A stretch of 5,257 nt of DNA, taken from positions 1 to 5,257 of the forward strand of contig DZAQ01000042.1 in the NCBI GenBank assembly GCA_022729615.1, read 5' to 3'. A program made the position numbers and the translations under genes. This document shows, one piece after another, positions 1-5,257 of the stretch; position 1 is the first letter of the stretch, and every line of letters starts with the position of its first letter. The notes below the pieces were generated by a model. That model was not told the DNA's origin. It ran no database searches and saw only the letters and a program-made list of their open reading frames with translations. The DNA is from Sulfurovum sp. GTDB lineage: Bacteria; Campylobacterota; Campylobacteria; Campylobacterales; Sulfurovaceae.

Positions 1-395
1 GTCTGCATAACACAATGGCGCATCCGCTCATCATCCAGCCGGCTCGCGCGAAGTATCTGCAAATTACCGTCAAGCGGGGCAATGATCTGCTATGGAAGAG
101 TTATCAAAATGATCCCAAAGAGGATAAGCAGGCATATTTCGCCTCCGCCTACTCTCAACACGGCAAGAGCGTGATCCTTCCTGCCAAAGCTACCCATAGC
201 GTGACCCACAATCTTGAAGCGAACGAGAAAAGAGTATTGCGCTACAGTATTCCAAAACTCAAAAAAGGCGATCAGGTTATTGTTACTCTTTATGTGCAGA
301 TGGCAAAAAATGAGTGCGCGGAAGTTATTGATCTTGAGGATAAAAGTCTTTTGGAGCCACAATTGATCAAAGAGGTTCTCTACACACAAAATTGA
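1..395 (+). CDS. Multihaem cytochrome c-type protein, C-terminal domain only (5' end outside window)
   Basis: The reading frame is open to the left edge: the codons before the first ATG (position 15) read L-H-N-T with no stop, and no ribosome binding site precedes that ATG, so this is the tail of a longer gene. The visible part (about 130 residues) contains no CXXCH haem site. It matches the C-terminal domain of the pentahaem cytochrome at 2645-3751: H-N-T-M-A-H-P-L here against H-D-L-M-L-H-P-L there (two histidines kept), then A-N-E-x-R followed about ten residues later by G-D-x-V-x-V-x-L in both. The domain looks like an all-beta sandwich. By analogy the missing N-terminal part should carry a signal peptide and CXXCH motifs and the product should be periplasmic; this is inferred, not seen. 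The stop codon (393-395) lies inside the FNR-type box that serves nirF. The family call rests on one in-window alignment by eye. Confidence 0.7.
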   Translation, partial: LHNTMAHPLIIQPARAKYLQITVKRGNDLLWKSYQNDPKEDKQAYFASAYSQHGKSVILPAKATHSVTHNLEANEKRVLRYSIPKLKKGDQVIVTLYVQMAKNECAEVIDLEDKSLLEPQLIKEVLYTQN

Positions 396-405
396 CGAAT
401 ATCAA
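392..405 (+). promoter_or_regulatory. FNR/DNR-type binding site upstream of nirF
   Basis: TTGAC-GAAT-ATCAA matches the CRP/FNR-superfamily consensus TTGAY-N4-RTCAA in both half-sites. It overlaps the stop codon of the upstream cytochrome gene. Its centre (398.5) is 30.5 bp before the start of a TACAAT -10 element, placing it near -42 from the expected transcription start, the class II activation position. In denitrifiers such sites are bound by FNR (oxygen) or DNR/NNR (nitric oxide) proteins; which one acts here cannot be told from the site. Confidence 0.72.
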
Positions 406-428
406 TCGGTGAATCCATTTTATTAGGA

Positions 429-434
429 TACAAT
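429..434 (+). promoter_or_regulatory. -10 element of the nirF promoter
   Basis: TACAAT, five of six matches to TATAAT, with no good -35 hexamer upstream; the FNR-type box occupies that place instead, as expected of an activator-dependent promoter. Transcription would start near 441, leaving a leader of about 22 nt. The 11-mer TACAATTGCGT starting here recurs exactly at 2611-2621 in the cytochrome-operon promoter. Confidence 0.55.
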
Positions 435-450
435 TGCGTATTAGTGATAC

Positions 451-456
451 AAGGAG
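451..456 (+). promoter_or_regulatory. Ribosome binding site of nirF
   Basis: A full AAGGAG Shine-Dalgarno sequence, 6 nt before the ATG at 463. It fixes the nirF start and rules out later in-frame ATGs. Confidence 0.8.
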
Positions 457-462
457 TGAGAG

Positions 463-1569
463 ATGAGAATACTCTATACTATTATGGTATTTGGCAGTTT
501 AATGTGGGCGAATACGCCAAGTGGAAGTGAAAAGATATTTGTTGTGGAGCGCGAAAGCGAATCTTTGGCGATCATCAACAAAGGATTGCCCAAATCCCGC
601 ATGGAAAATATGCACAATATGAACCATGGGATTGTCAAATTTGAGGATAAAGACGGGTATCTTATCAGCCGTGATGGATATGTGGTGCGGTTCGACCCTG
701 TTTCTGAAAAAAAGCTCAATGAGTACAAAACCTCCAAAAGTGCTATCGGGTTTGTGGTGGGCAAAAACTTCGTTGCCGTCGCCAACTATGATGACAAGTC
801 GGTTGACATCCTCACACGCGATCTCAAGCCGATCGAGAAGATCTTGACGGGCTCCAAAAATGTAGGGATCAAGACCTATAAAGAGTACCTTATTTTTGCG
901 CAGATGGACAGCGACAAGGTAACTGTGCTCAAAAATGAAGCCATGGGGGATGCCGCGCCGAAGTTCAAGCCTTACAAAGAGTTTCAAGTAGGCAAGATGC
1001 CTTTTGACGCGATGATCAGAGACAATACTTATATCGTCGGATTTTTCCTCGACAAAGCGTTTGGCGTCATCGATCTTGAAAAGATGACCTATTCGCAGAT
1101 CAAAATTACGGCTGATGGTAATAAGCCGGTGCTCAAAGTGCCCCATTTCGGGTTTTGGAGTTTGAGTGAAGAGAAGACCTTTATCCCTGCAGTTGGCGAT
1201 AATGCGGTGATGGTATATGATAATAAATTCAACTTTATTGCCAACATCAAGACCCAAGGGCTTCCGGTATTTACTGCGCTCAGTCCGGATAACAGATATC
1301 TCGCCGTGACCTTTTCGGGCAAAGATTTCCCGACTATCCAGATCATCGATACAAATACACTTCAAATCATCAAGAGCTTCACCTTCTCCGGTAAAGTGCT
1401 TCATGTCAGATGGTCAAACAGGGATCATTTCCTCTATGTCTCTGTCAATGATGCCAATCAAATCAATGTGATCAACACAGATGAGTGGTACTTAGAGAGA
1501 GAGATTTTCCAGGTCAAAAAGCCTTCGGGTATTTTTATCTATGATCTTGATGCAGAGGAACAAAAGTAA
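463..1569 (+). CDS. nirF: Haem d1 biosynthesis protein NirF (cytochrome D1-like beta-propeller)
   Basis: NirF is a periplasmic protein required for a late step in making haem d1, the catalytic cofactor of cytochrome cd1 nitrite reductase (NirS); its exact reaction is still debated. The 368-residue product is close to the usual size for the family. A short hydrophobic leader (residues 1-16, M-R-I-L to W-A) looks like a Sec signal peptide; there is no lipobox cysteine, so a soluble periplasmic protein is expected, unlike the lipoprotein form described in Pseudomonas. The rest reads as repeated propeller blades, with family landmarks in order: V-E-R-E (28-31), N-H-G-I-V (54-58, His55 corresponding to a conserved NirF histidine), V-G-K-M-P-F-D-A (176-183), K-V-P-H (225-228) followed by W232, F-I-P-A-V-G (240-245), G-L-P-V-F (266-270), V-L-H (312-314) and P-S-G-I-F (354-358). 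There is no CXXCH motif, which argues against NirN and NirS, the haem-bearing relatives. It has its own FNR-type promoter, although the gene before it runs the same way. Confidence 0.9.
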   Translation: MRILYTIMVFGSLMWANTPSGSEKIFVVERESESLAIINKGLPKSRMENMHNMNHGIVKFEDKDGYLISRDGYVVRFDPVSEKKLNEYKTSKSAIGFVVGKNFVAVANYDDKSVDILTRDLKPIEKILTGSKNVGIKTYKEYLIFAQMDSDKVTVLKNEAMGDAAPKFKPYKEFQVGKMPFDAMIRDNTYIVGFFLDKAFGVIDLEKMTYSQIKITADGNKPVLKVPHFGFWSLSEEKTFIPAVGDNAVMVYDNKFNFIANIKTQGLPVFTALSPDNRYLAVTFSGKDFPTIQIIDTNTLQIIKSFTFSGKVLHVRWSNRDHFLYVSVNDANQINVINTDEWYLEREIFQVKKPSGIFIYDLDAEEQK

Positions 1570-1577
1570 CCTTTTGT
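1560..1577. repeat. Short inverted repeat at the convergent gene ends (possible weak terminator)
   Basis: A-C-A-A-A-A-G, loop T-A-A-C, C-T-T-T-T-G-T: a perfect 7-bp stem with a 4-nt loop covering the nirF stop codon and most of the 11-bp gap before the stop of the opposing gene. The stem is A/T-rich (two G-C pairs) and no T-run follows on either strand, so a working intrinsic terminator is doubtful. It is the only hairpin seen at this junction. Confidence 0.3.
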
Positions 1578-1580
1578 ACT

Positions 1581-2480
1581 CTACGCTTCATTAAGCAGCC
1601 GATAGGTCTCCTCAATGCTTTTGGTTTTGCCTGCTATGTATGTGATGACCGCGGCATTGAGTTTGGCGAGCTTGAGAAGGGATTGGCTAGGGTTTTGGAT
1701 CTGTGAAATAGAGTGCTGCGGTGTGATCCTCTCTTTGGAGCGGATATCCTCGATCCCGAAATCCTGAGGATCGATCTTGATCTCTTCGGCCTCTCCTTGG
1801 CGTATGATGATCACAGAACACTTCGAAAAAATCTCCGGAGTCCCTTCGTTGCCTTTGATGATCGCTAGTGTCTCGTAACGATCTTTGAAGAGTGTGGCGT
1901 ATTTGTCGATAAATGGTTTGTGAAAGGCGCCGATGATCGCTATTTTGCTGTGCGTAATTCCAGGGAGTTTTTCAAGTGTATTGAGTGAAGTTCGGATACC
2001 CAATCTTTGGCGTACCAGGGTGAGGCGGTGGAGAGCCGGAAAAAAATCAGCTCTGTCATAAAAATGTACATTTTCCGGCAGCGTCAATGCTGTGGCGATC
2101 TCTTTGAGTGTCGTGCCGGCTTTGGAGGGCTGCCATAGATCCCCGTGTAGAGCGATTTGCAGATCAAAATCCGATAGATACTTTGCTGTGAGAAATATAA
2201 GGTAGGGGTTGTCAACTTTGCCATCATAGGGGTAGCCAAATTCGATAGAATTTGGCAGCGGTTGCGGTACGATATACTCATCAAAGAGTTCAAGCGCTCC
2301 GGAAAACTCTTCGAGTGACTCGCCTTTGATGCGCCATCCCAGCAAAAAGGCGCTGATCTGCTCCGGATAGATCTCGCCATCCAGTATCGCACGCATTGCC
2401 AGCTTCATCTCGCTGCTTGTTAAGTCTCGGTTGCGTTTTTTGCCTGTTCCTACTGCTTTCATATAGGGTAAAAAGTCCAT
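1581..2480 (-). CDS. ybiB: TrpD2/YbiB-like protein (anthranilate phosphoribosyltransferase superfamily, glycosyl transferase family 3)
   Basis: A 299-residue protein. The N-terminal helical domain has the family signature: V-G-T-G-K-x-R-N-R-D-L (10-20), I-L-D-G-E (32-36) and W-R-I-K-G-E-S (49-55), matching I-G-x-G-K and L-R-I-K-G-E in E. coli YbiB as I recall it. The place of the TrpD glycine-rich PRPP loop (G-T-G-G-D) is taken by Y-P-Y-D-G-K (83-88), as in YbiB (Y-N-G), so anthranilate phosphoribosyltransferase activity is unlikely. Further YbiB-like points are A-L-H-G-D-L-W, R-Q-R-L-G-I-R-T-S-L-N-T-L and K-G-N-E-G-T-P-E. E. coli YbiB is reported to bind nucleic acid without sequence preference; whether this protein does is unknown. 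No trp genes lie nearby. The ATG at 2480-2478 has an AAGAGG ribosome site (2490-2485) 4 nt ahead. The gene runs toward nirF and has its own FNR-type box upstream. The family is well supported; the function is not known. Confidence 0.8.
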   Translation of the reverse strand: MDFLPYMKAVGTGKKRNRDLTSSEMKLAMRAILDGEIYPEQISAFLLGWRIKGESLEEFSGALELFDEYIVPQPLPNSIEFGYPYDGKVDNPYLIFLTAKYLSDFDLQIALHGDLWQPSKAGTTLKEIATALTLPENVHFYDRADFFPALHRLTLVRQRLGIRTSLNTLEKLPGITHSKIAIIGAFHKPFIDKYATLFKDRYETLAIIKGNEGTPEIFSKCSVIIIRQGEAEEIKIDPQDFGIEDIRSKERITPQHSISQIQNPSQSLLKLAKLNAAVITYIAGKTKSIEETYRLLNEA

Positions 2481-2498
2481 AGTGCCTCTTTTTGATCA

Positions 2499-2504
2499 AG
2501 TGTA
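2499..2504 (-). promoter_or_regulatory. -10 element of the TrpD2-like gene promoter
   Basis: On the minus strand this reads TACACT, one base away from the TACAAT of the two rightward promoters and 29.5 bp from the centre of the FNR-type box at 2527-2540. The predicted start, near 2492, leaves a short leader of about 12 nt that still contains the AAGAGG ribosome site. On its own the match to TATAAT is weak (4 of 6); the spacing is what supports it. Confidence 0.42.
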
Positions 2505-2526
2505 ACGGTTTGTGTGGATTTTTTTC

Positions 2527-2540
2527 TTGATAGATGTCAA
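2527..2540 (-). promoter_or_regulatory. FNR/DNR-type binding site, divergent region, leftward
   Basis: On the plus strand TTGAT-AGAT-GTCAA, a full match to TTGAY-N4-RTCAA. Its centre (2533.5) is 29.5 bp from a TACACT -10 on the minus strand, the same geometry as the other two boxes on their own strands, so it is assigned to the TrpD2-like gene. It is 49 bp from the second box (centre to centre), so it could also influence the rightward promoter. Confidence 0.6.
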
Positions 2541-2575
2541 CTATGCGGGTTAAAATTTGTTTTATACACTTCGGA

Positions 2576-2589
2576 TTGATATAAATCAA
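2576..2589 (+). promoter_or_regulatory. FNR/DNR-type binding site upstream of the cytochrome-nnrS operon
   Basis: TTGAT-ATAA-ATCAA is a perfect palindromic FNR consensus. Its centre (2582.5) is 28.5 bp before the TACAAT -10 at 2611, giving a position near -41 from the expected start, i.e. class II activation. It is the strongest of the three boxes in the window. Confidence 0.8.
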
Positions 2590-2610
2590 GAGAATTTTTA
2601 TCTGATTTAG

Positions 2611-2616
2611 TACAAT
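2611..2616 (+). promoter_or_regulatory. -10 element of the cytochrome-nnrS operon promoter
   Basis: TACAAT, followed by TGCGT as in the nirF promoter. The predicted start, near 2623, gives a 22-nt leader, the same length as for nirF. An exact TATAAT also occurs at 2628-2633, but it would put the start near 2640, almost at the ATG and past the G-rich ribosome site, and the box near -57; it is the less likely choice. Confidence 0.55.
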
Positions 2617-2644
2617 TGCGTCATTATTATAATGGGGGTCATAA

Positions 2645-3751
2645 ATGATGCTAAAAATTCTCTTATTTGTTGGTTTGTTGCAAGCTGCTTTATTCGCACA
2701 AGACGATGTGGTATGCAAAAAATGCCACGCGACCATCTACCATGAATTTTATGACTCAATGCACCGCAAATCATCTCCAAAAGAAGACAAAGTCCACCAA
2801 GCTACATGGGATTTGCATCCATTGAAGTCCAAAGATGACTATACTTGCGCGCAATGCCATACGCCAAATACGCAAGAGTCCAACAAAGTCGGTGATCCAA
2901 TCTCCTGCACTGCCTGCCATGCGATCGCATCCATAGAGGAGCACCCAACAGCCAATCAAAATATCTATACTGACAAACCAAAAACATTCTTTTCTGCAAC
3001 CACCAACGCAGAGAGACAAATCGTTAAATTTCAACAAAGTAAGGATTGGCTGGGACTTTCCAAATCGACTGAAGGCTCACCCTACCATACTATCGACTAT
3101 ACTAATGATCTCTATTCGAGCGGGAAGGTCTGCATGGGATGCCATTCGCATCGACAAAATGGTCACGGATTTGAACTCTGCAGAACTCCCATGGAGGGGG
3201 CAAAAGAGGGTACGAAAAACTGCATCACCTGCCATATGCCTCAAGTCAAAGGGAGCGCCACTTCCATCACGCAGACTCCGACGCATGCCTATCACGGTTT
3301 TGCGGGGGTTTATAATGATCCGAAGCTGCTTGCCCAATATGTCGATATCAAGTTGGAGCGTACCCAAAACGGGTTTGACCTTTTTATCATCAATCACGCT
3401 CCGCACGACTTGATGCTCCATCCGTTGCGTGTTGTCGAGCTTCAAGCGACACTTTTGACACAAAATGGTTCCAAGAAGCTTCCAAGCTACAGTTTTGTTA
3501 GGATCATCGGCAAAGATGGGAAGCCTGCGATGCCATGGCTGGCAACAGAGGTGGTCAAAGATACCATGATCAAGGCGAATGAAACACGCAAAGTTGCTTT
3601 TGATGAGGCGGTTCAGAGTGGTGATACTGTCGAAGTCAAACTCGGCTTCTACCCGGTCGATCCCAAGGCAGCCAAAAATTTAAATCTCGAAAGTGAACGA
3701 TCACTTACAAAGTTTACAATACTTAAAAAAATAGAATTGACCATAGAGTAA
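2645..3751 (+). CDS. Periplasmic pentahaem cytochrome c with C-terminal beta domain
   Basis: A 368-residue protein with a clear Sec signal peptide (M-M-L-K then a hydrophobic run to A18, likely cut after F-A) and five CXXCH haem c sites: CKKCH (24-28), CAQCH (68-72), CTACH (88-92), CMGCH (163-167) and CITCH (193-197, followed by M-P). Many extra histidines (33, 40, 51, 58, 148, 169, 174, 214, 217, 254, 259) could be distal ligands, so several haems are probably bis-histidine. C179, in H-G-F-E-L-C-R-T-P, lies at a position often a cysteine in related CHMP-type multihaem cytochromes. Residues from about 225 to the end carry no haem site and look like a beta sandwich; the same domain ends the gene at the left edge. 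The likely role is periplasmic electron transfer; a catalytic role cannot be excluded. The start may be 2645 or the next ATG at 2648; the only upstream ribosome site is a G-run at 2634-2638. The gene is first in an operon with nnrS, 4 bp apart, behind an FNR-type box. Confidence 0.85.
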   Translation: MMLKILLFVGLLQAALFAQDDVVCKKCHATIYHEFYDSMHRKSSPKEDKVHQATWDLHPLKSKDDYTCAQCHTPNTQESNKVGDPISCTACHAIASIEEHPTANQNIYTDKPKTFFSATTNAERQIVKFQQSKDWLGLSKSTEGSPYHTIDYTNDLYSSGKVCMGCHSHRQNGHGFELCRTPMEGAKEGTKNCITCHMPQVKGSATSITQTPTHAYHGFAGVYNDPKLLAQYVDIKLERTQNGFDLFIINHAPHDLMLHPLRVVELQATLLTQNGSKKLPSYSFVRIIGKDGKPAMPWLATEVVKDTMIKANETRKVAFDEAVQSGDTVEVKLGFYPVDPKAAKNLNLESERSLTKFTILKKIELTIE

Positions 3752-3755
3752 AGAG

Positions 3756-4883
3756 ATGCAATTTTCTACCGCACAAGCACCCAAAACGACTTGGCAGCGT
3801 CTCAGCGCTCAGCCGCACCGTCTCTTCTTTGGCTCAGCCGTGATCTGGGGTGTGGTCATGATGGCGCTTTCGATGATATCATTTATGGGAGTTGCGGGAA
3901 TTGATTTTTTGTCCATCCATGGTTATGGGATGATTTATGGACTCTTCATCAATGCCTTTTTGGGATTTCTCTCCACGGTTATTCCACGCTTCTCGCAAAG
4001 CATTGAAATTCCCAAAAAACTTTACCATTTTTTTTGGTTGCTGTATCAAGTCGGCTTAATTGTATGGTTTATCGGATTTTCTTTGGCAGGACAACTATTG
4101 AGCGGGGCGGCGCTCATGATCGCCGGATTCGTCTATTACCAAACGATTCGGGTTGGAAGATACCCGGATGAGCCTGACAGTCTGTGGCTTGTGGGTCTTG
4201 TTTTTATCAGCGGCTTATTGCCGGTTTTAAATCTGTTCCTCTCTTTTTCTCTTTCATGGGCAGGGATTTGGGTATCTGTTTTGCCCATTACCTTTACAGT
4301 TGCCCAGCGGATGATCCCGTTTTTTTACGCGGGCTACTTTCGAAATACCTACAGCAAGCCCGCATGGGTCGTCCCGTTTTTTGTACTTGGTTCATGGGGT
4401 ATTGCCTTGGGCGGAGACTCTTCAGTACTCACTTCCATGCTTGGTTTCATACTCTCATCGGGGATTGCCTACTTTCTTTGGACTTTAGATATCTACAAAA
4501 AAGCTCCGGCTATTTTATGGATACTTGCTCTTGGTTTTCTTTGGCTGCCTGTCGGTCTTTTCGTAACGGGTTTGGAGTCTTTATCGGGACTATACGCTTT
4601 AAAAATGGGCATACATATTCTTCTGCTTGGCTTCGTCTTTACCCTGTTGGTCGGGTTTGGGACACGGGTACTATTGGGGCACTCCGGTCAGATGGTCACT
4701 GCTGACCGCATCACAGTCTATCTTTTTGGAGCAGTGCAGATGGCGATCCTCCTTAGGATTATCGCCTCTTTGTTCTTTATCGGTGACATAGGCGCCTATG
4801 TTGACATGCTCCATCTTGGGTTTTCGCTTTTTGTAATAGTGATGTTGATATGGGGTATCAGATACCGCAAAGCGATATTCTAA
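3756..4883 (+). CDS. nnrS: NnrS family haem-copper membrane protein
   Basis: A 375-residue, very hydrophobic protein with about a dozen predicted membrane helices, the normal size and topology for NnrS. Family motifs seen: A-Q-P-H-R-L-F-F (18-25), H-G-Y-G-M-I-Y-G (55-62), I-P-R-F (76-79), A-Q-R-M-I-P-F-F (183-190), H287 in the G-I-H-I-L-L-L-G helix, and G-F-G-T-R-V-L-L-G-H-S-G (300-311). H21, H55, H287, H309 and H353 are candidate metal or haem ligands. NnrS binds haem and copper, is induced by NO-responsive FNR-type regulators in denitrifiers, and is linked to resistance to nitrosative stress; its chemistry is not settled. The ATG follows the cytochrome stop by 4 bp with only a weak TAGAG/AGAG ribosome site, so translation is probably coupled to the upstream gene. 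Expression should follow the FNR-type promoter at 2576-2616. Confidence 0.9.
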   Translation: MQFSTAQAPKTTWQRLSAQPHRLFFGSAVIWGVVMMALSMISFMGVAGIDFLSIHGYGMIYGLFINAFLGFLSTVIPRFSQSIEIPKKLYHFFWLLYQVGLIVWFIGFSLAGQLLSGAALMIAGFVYYQTIRVGRYPDEPDSLWLVGLVFISGLLPVLNLFLSFSLSWAGIWVSVLPITFTVAQRMIPFFYAGYFRNTYSKPAWVVPFFVLGSWGIALGGDSSVLTSMLGFILSSGIAYFLWTLDIYKKAPAILWILALGFLWLPVGLFVTGLESLSGLYALKMGIHILLLGFVFTLLVGFGTRVLLGHSGQMVTADRITVYLFGAVQMAILLRIIASLFFIGDIGAYVDMLHLGFSLFVIVMLIWGIRYRKAIF

Positions 4884-4888
4884 TTATT

Positions 4889-4894
4889 AAGGAG
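4889..4894 (+). promoter_or_regulatory. Ribosome binding site of the gene starting at 4899
   Basis: AAGGAG followed by four A residues and then ATG at 4899. This strong site sets the start of the last gene and separates it from the overlapping frame at 4850. Confidence 0.72.
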
Positions 4895-4898
4895 AAAA

Positions 4899-5257
4899 AT
4901 GGGCTACATTATCATCAAAACAATACACCTTTTTGCCGTATTTATCTATGGAGGATTTTTGATCACCGACAATCTTTTCTTGAGCAAAATGCCCCGTTCG
5001 CTGAGTCCGGACGAGCAGACAAAAGCCAGAGAGGCTTTCATGCAATATGTGCGCAAGGTTGTCCCGCCCAGCCTTATGGTCGCCGTGGTTACGGGTATTT
5101 ACCTCATCACTCAGATATTTGGCGAGATAGCGCCGCAGGGGCTGAGCAGTTTTCAGATCATGCTCTCGCTCAAAGCATTTTTGGGGCTTTGGCTTGGGCT
5201 GCGAGGATTTAGTCAAGTCTATCTGGGGATACAGCCGCTGGTGTTCAAGAGTCACCT
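4899..5257 (+). CDS. Small integral membrane protein, CopD/DUF2269-like (3' end outside window)
   Basis: The frame opens at an ATG with a strong AAGGAG site and stays open to the right edge (119 full codons plus two bases). Three hydrophobic helices are visible: residues 3-23 with K7-T-I-H10 at the start, about 55-74, and about 85-104 containing L-S-L-K92-A-F-L-G. A histidine in the first helix (K-x-x-H) and a lysine in a later one are typical of small four-helix membrane proteins of the CopD, HemJ and DUF2269 type, some of which bind haem; this resemblance is by eye and the exact family is uncertain. It begins 15 bp after the nnrS stop, same strand, so it is the third gene of the cytochrome-nnrS operon. 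A link to haem or copper handling by NnrS is a guess from context. The length beyond the window is unknown. Confidence 0.72.
   Translation, partial: MGYIIIKTIHLFAVFIYGGFLITDNLFLSKMPRSLSPDEQTKAREAFMQYVRKVVPPSLMVAVVTGIYLITQIFGEIAPQGLSSFQIMLSLKAFLGLWLGLRGFSQVYLGIQPLVFKSH

Noticed and set aside
499..1404. Long open frame (about 300 codons) on the minus strand inside nirF
   Set aside because: It is fully antisense to a well-recognised nirF, its protein has no recognisable domain and is rich in H, R and D as expected from antisense reading, and it is best explained by codon bias.
463..1569. NirN or cytochrome cd1 nitrite reductase NirS instead of NirF
   Set aside because: Both have an N-terminal cytochrome c domain with CXXCH and are longer (about 500-570 residues); neither is the case here.
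1581..2480. True anthranilate phosphoribosyltransferase TrpD
   Set aside because: The glycine-rich PRPP loop of TrpD is replaced, the length and motifs fit YbiB/TrpD2 better, and no tryptophan genes are nearby.
2492..2499. TTGATCAA palindrome near the start of the TrpD2-like gene (also at 363-370)
   Set aside because: The half-sites resemble FNR half-sites but have no 4-bp spacer, so they cannot seat an FNR dimer in the normal way; the copy at 363-370 is within coding sequence. Treated as chance.
2290..2736. Open frame of 148 codons on the minus strand across the divergent control region
   Set aside because: It overlaps the start of the TrpD2-like gene in another frame, runs over all the promoter elements and the cytochrome signal peptide, and resembles no family.
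4184..4705. Plus-strand open frame of 173 codons inside nnrS
   Set aside because: It is a frame-shifted shadow of nnrS; the C-, F- and S-rich product is typical of out-of-frame reading of membrane-protein DNA.
4850..5212. Plus-strand open frame of 120 codons overlapping the nnrS end
   Set aside because: It lacks a ribosome site, and its frame competes with the 4899 start, which has AAGGAG and encodes clear membrane helices.
4887..5255. Minus-strand open frame of 122 codons at the right edge
   Set aside because: It is antisense to the membrane protein gene and has no recognisable features or good ribosome site.

Overview
The window looks like part of a denitrification / nitric-oxide handling locus from a Gram-negative bacterium. 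The base composition (roughly mid-40s % GC by eye), the A/T-rich regulatory regions and the style of the proteins fit a sulfur- or hydrogen-oxidising Campylobacterota member (Sulfurovum, Sulfuricurvum or Sulfurimonas-like). That assignment is an inference, because no rRNA or other marker gene is present.

Layout, left to right. (1) The 3' end of a gene cut by the left edge; its product matches the C-terminal, haem-free domain of the multihaem cytochrome c encoded further right. (2) nirF (463-1569), a periplasmic beta-propeller protein needed to make haem d1, the cofactor of cytochrome cd1 nitrite reductase. (3) On the minus strand, convergent with nirF and only 11 bp from it, a TrpD2/YbiB-type protein (1581-2480), a relative of anthranilate phosphoribosyltransferase. 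(4) A 164-bp divergent control region (2481-2644). (5) A rightward tight operon: a five-haem periplasmic cytochrome c (2645-3751), an NnrS-type multi-spanning membrane protein (3756-4883), and a small membrane protein (from 4899) that runs off the right edge.

The most coherent regulatory signal is a set of three 14-bp FNR/DNR-type boxes (TTGAY-N4-RTCAA) at 392-405, 2527-2540 and 2576-2589. Each lies about 29-30 bp upstream of a TACAAT/TACACT -10 element, which puts it near -41.5, the position used by class II CRP/FNR activators. One box reads into nirF, one into the cytochrome-nnrS operon and one leftward into the TrpD2-like gene. Everything in the window is therefore plausibly one anaerobic or NO-responsive regulon.

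How the genes may work together: NirF supports assembly of a haem-d1 nitrite reductase encoded elsewhere, NnrS is a haem/copper membrane protein linked to nitric-oxide stress, and the multihaem cytochromes would carry or deliver electrons in the periplasm. The TrpD2-like protein has no established role in nitrogen-oxide metabolism; its placement and its own FNR-type box make it the least explained member. No tRNA, rRNA, CRISPR array, insertion sequence or transposon was seen. No intergenic stretch exceeds 300 bp.
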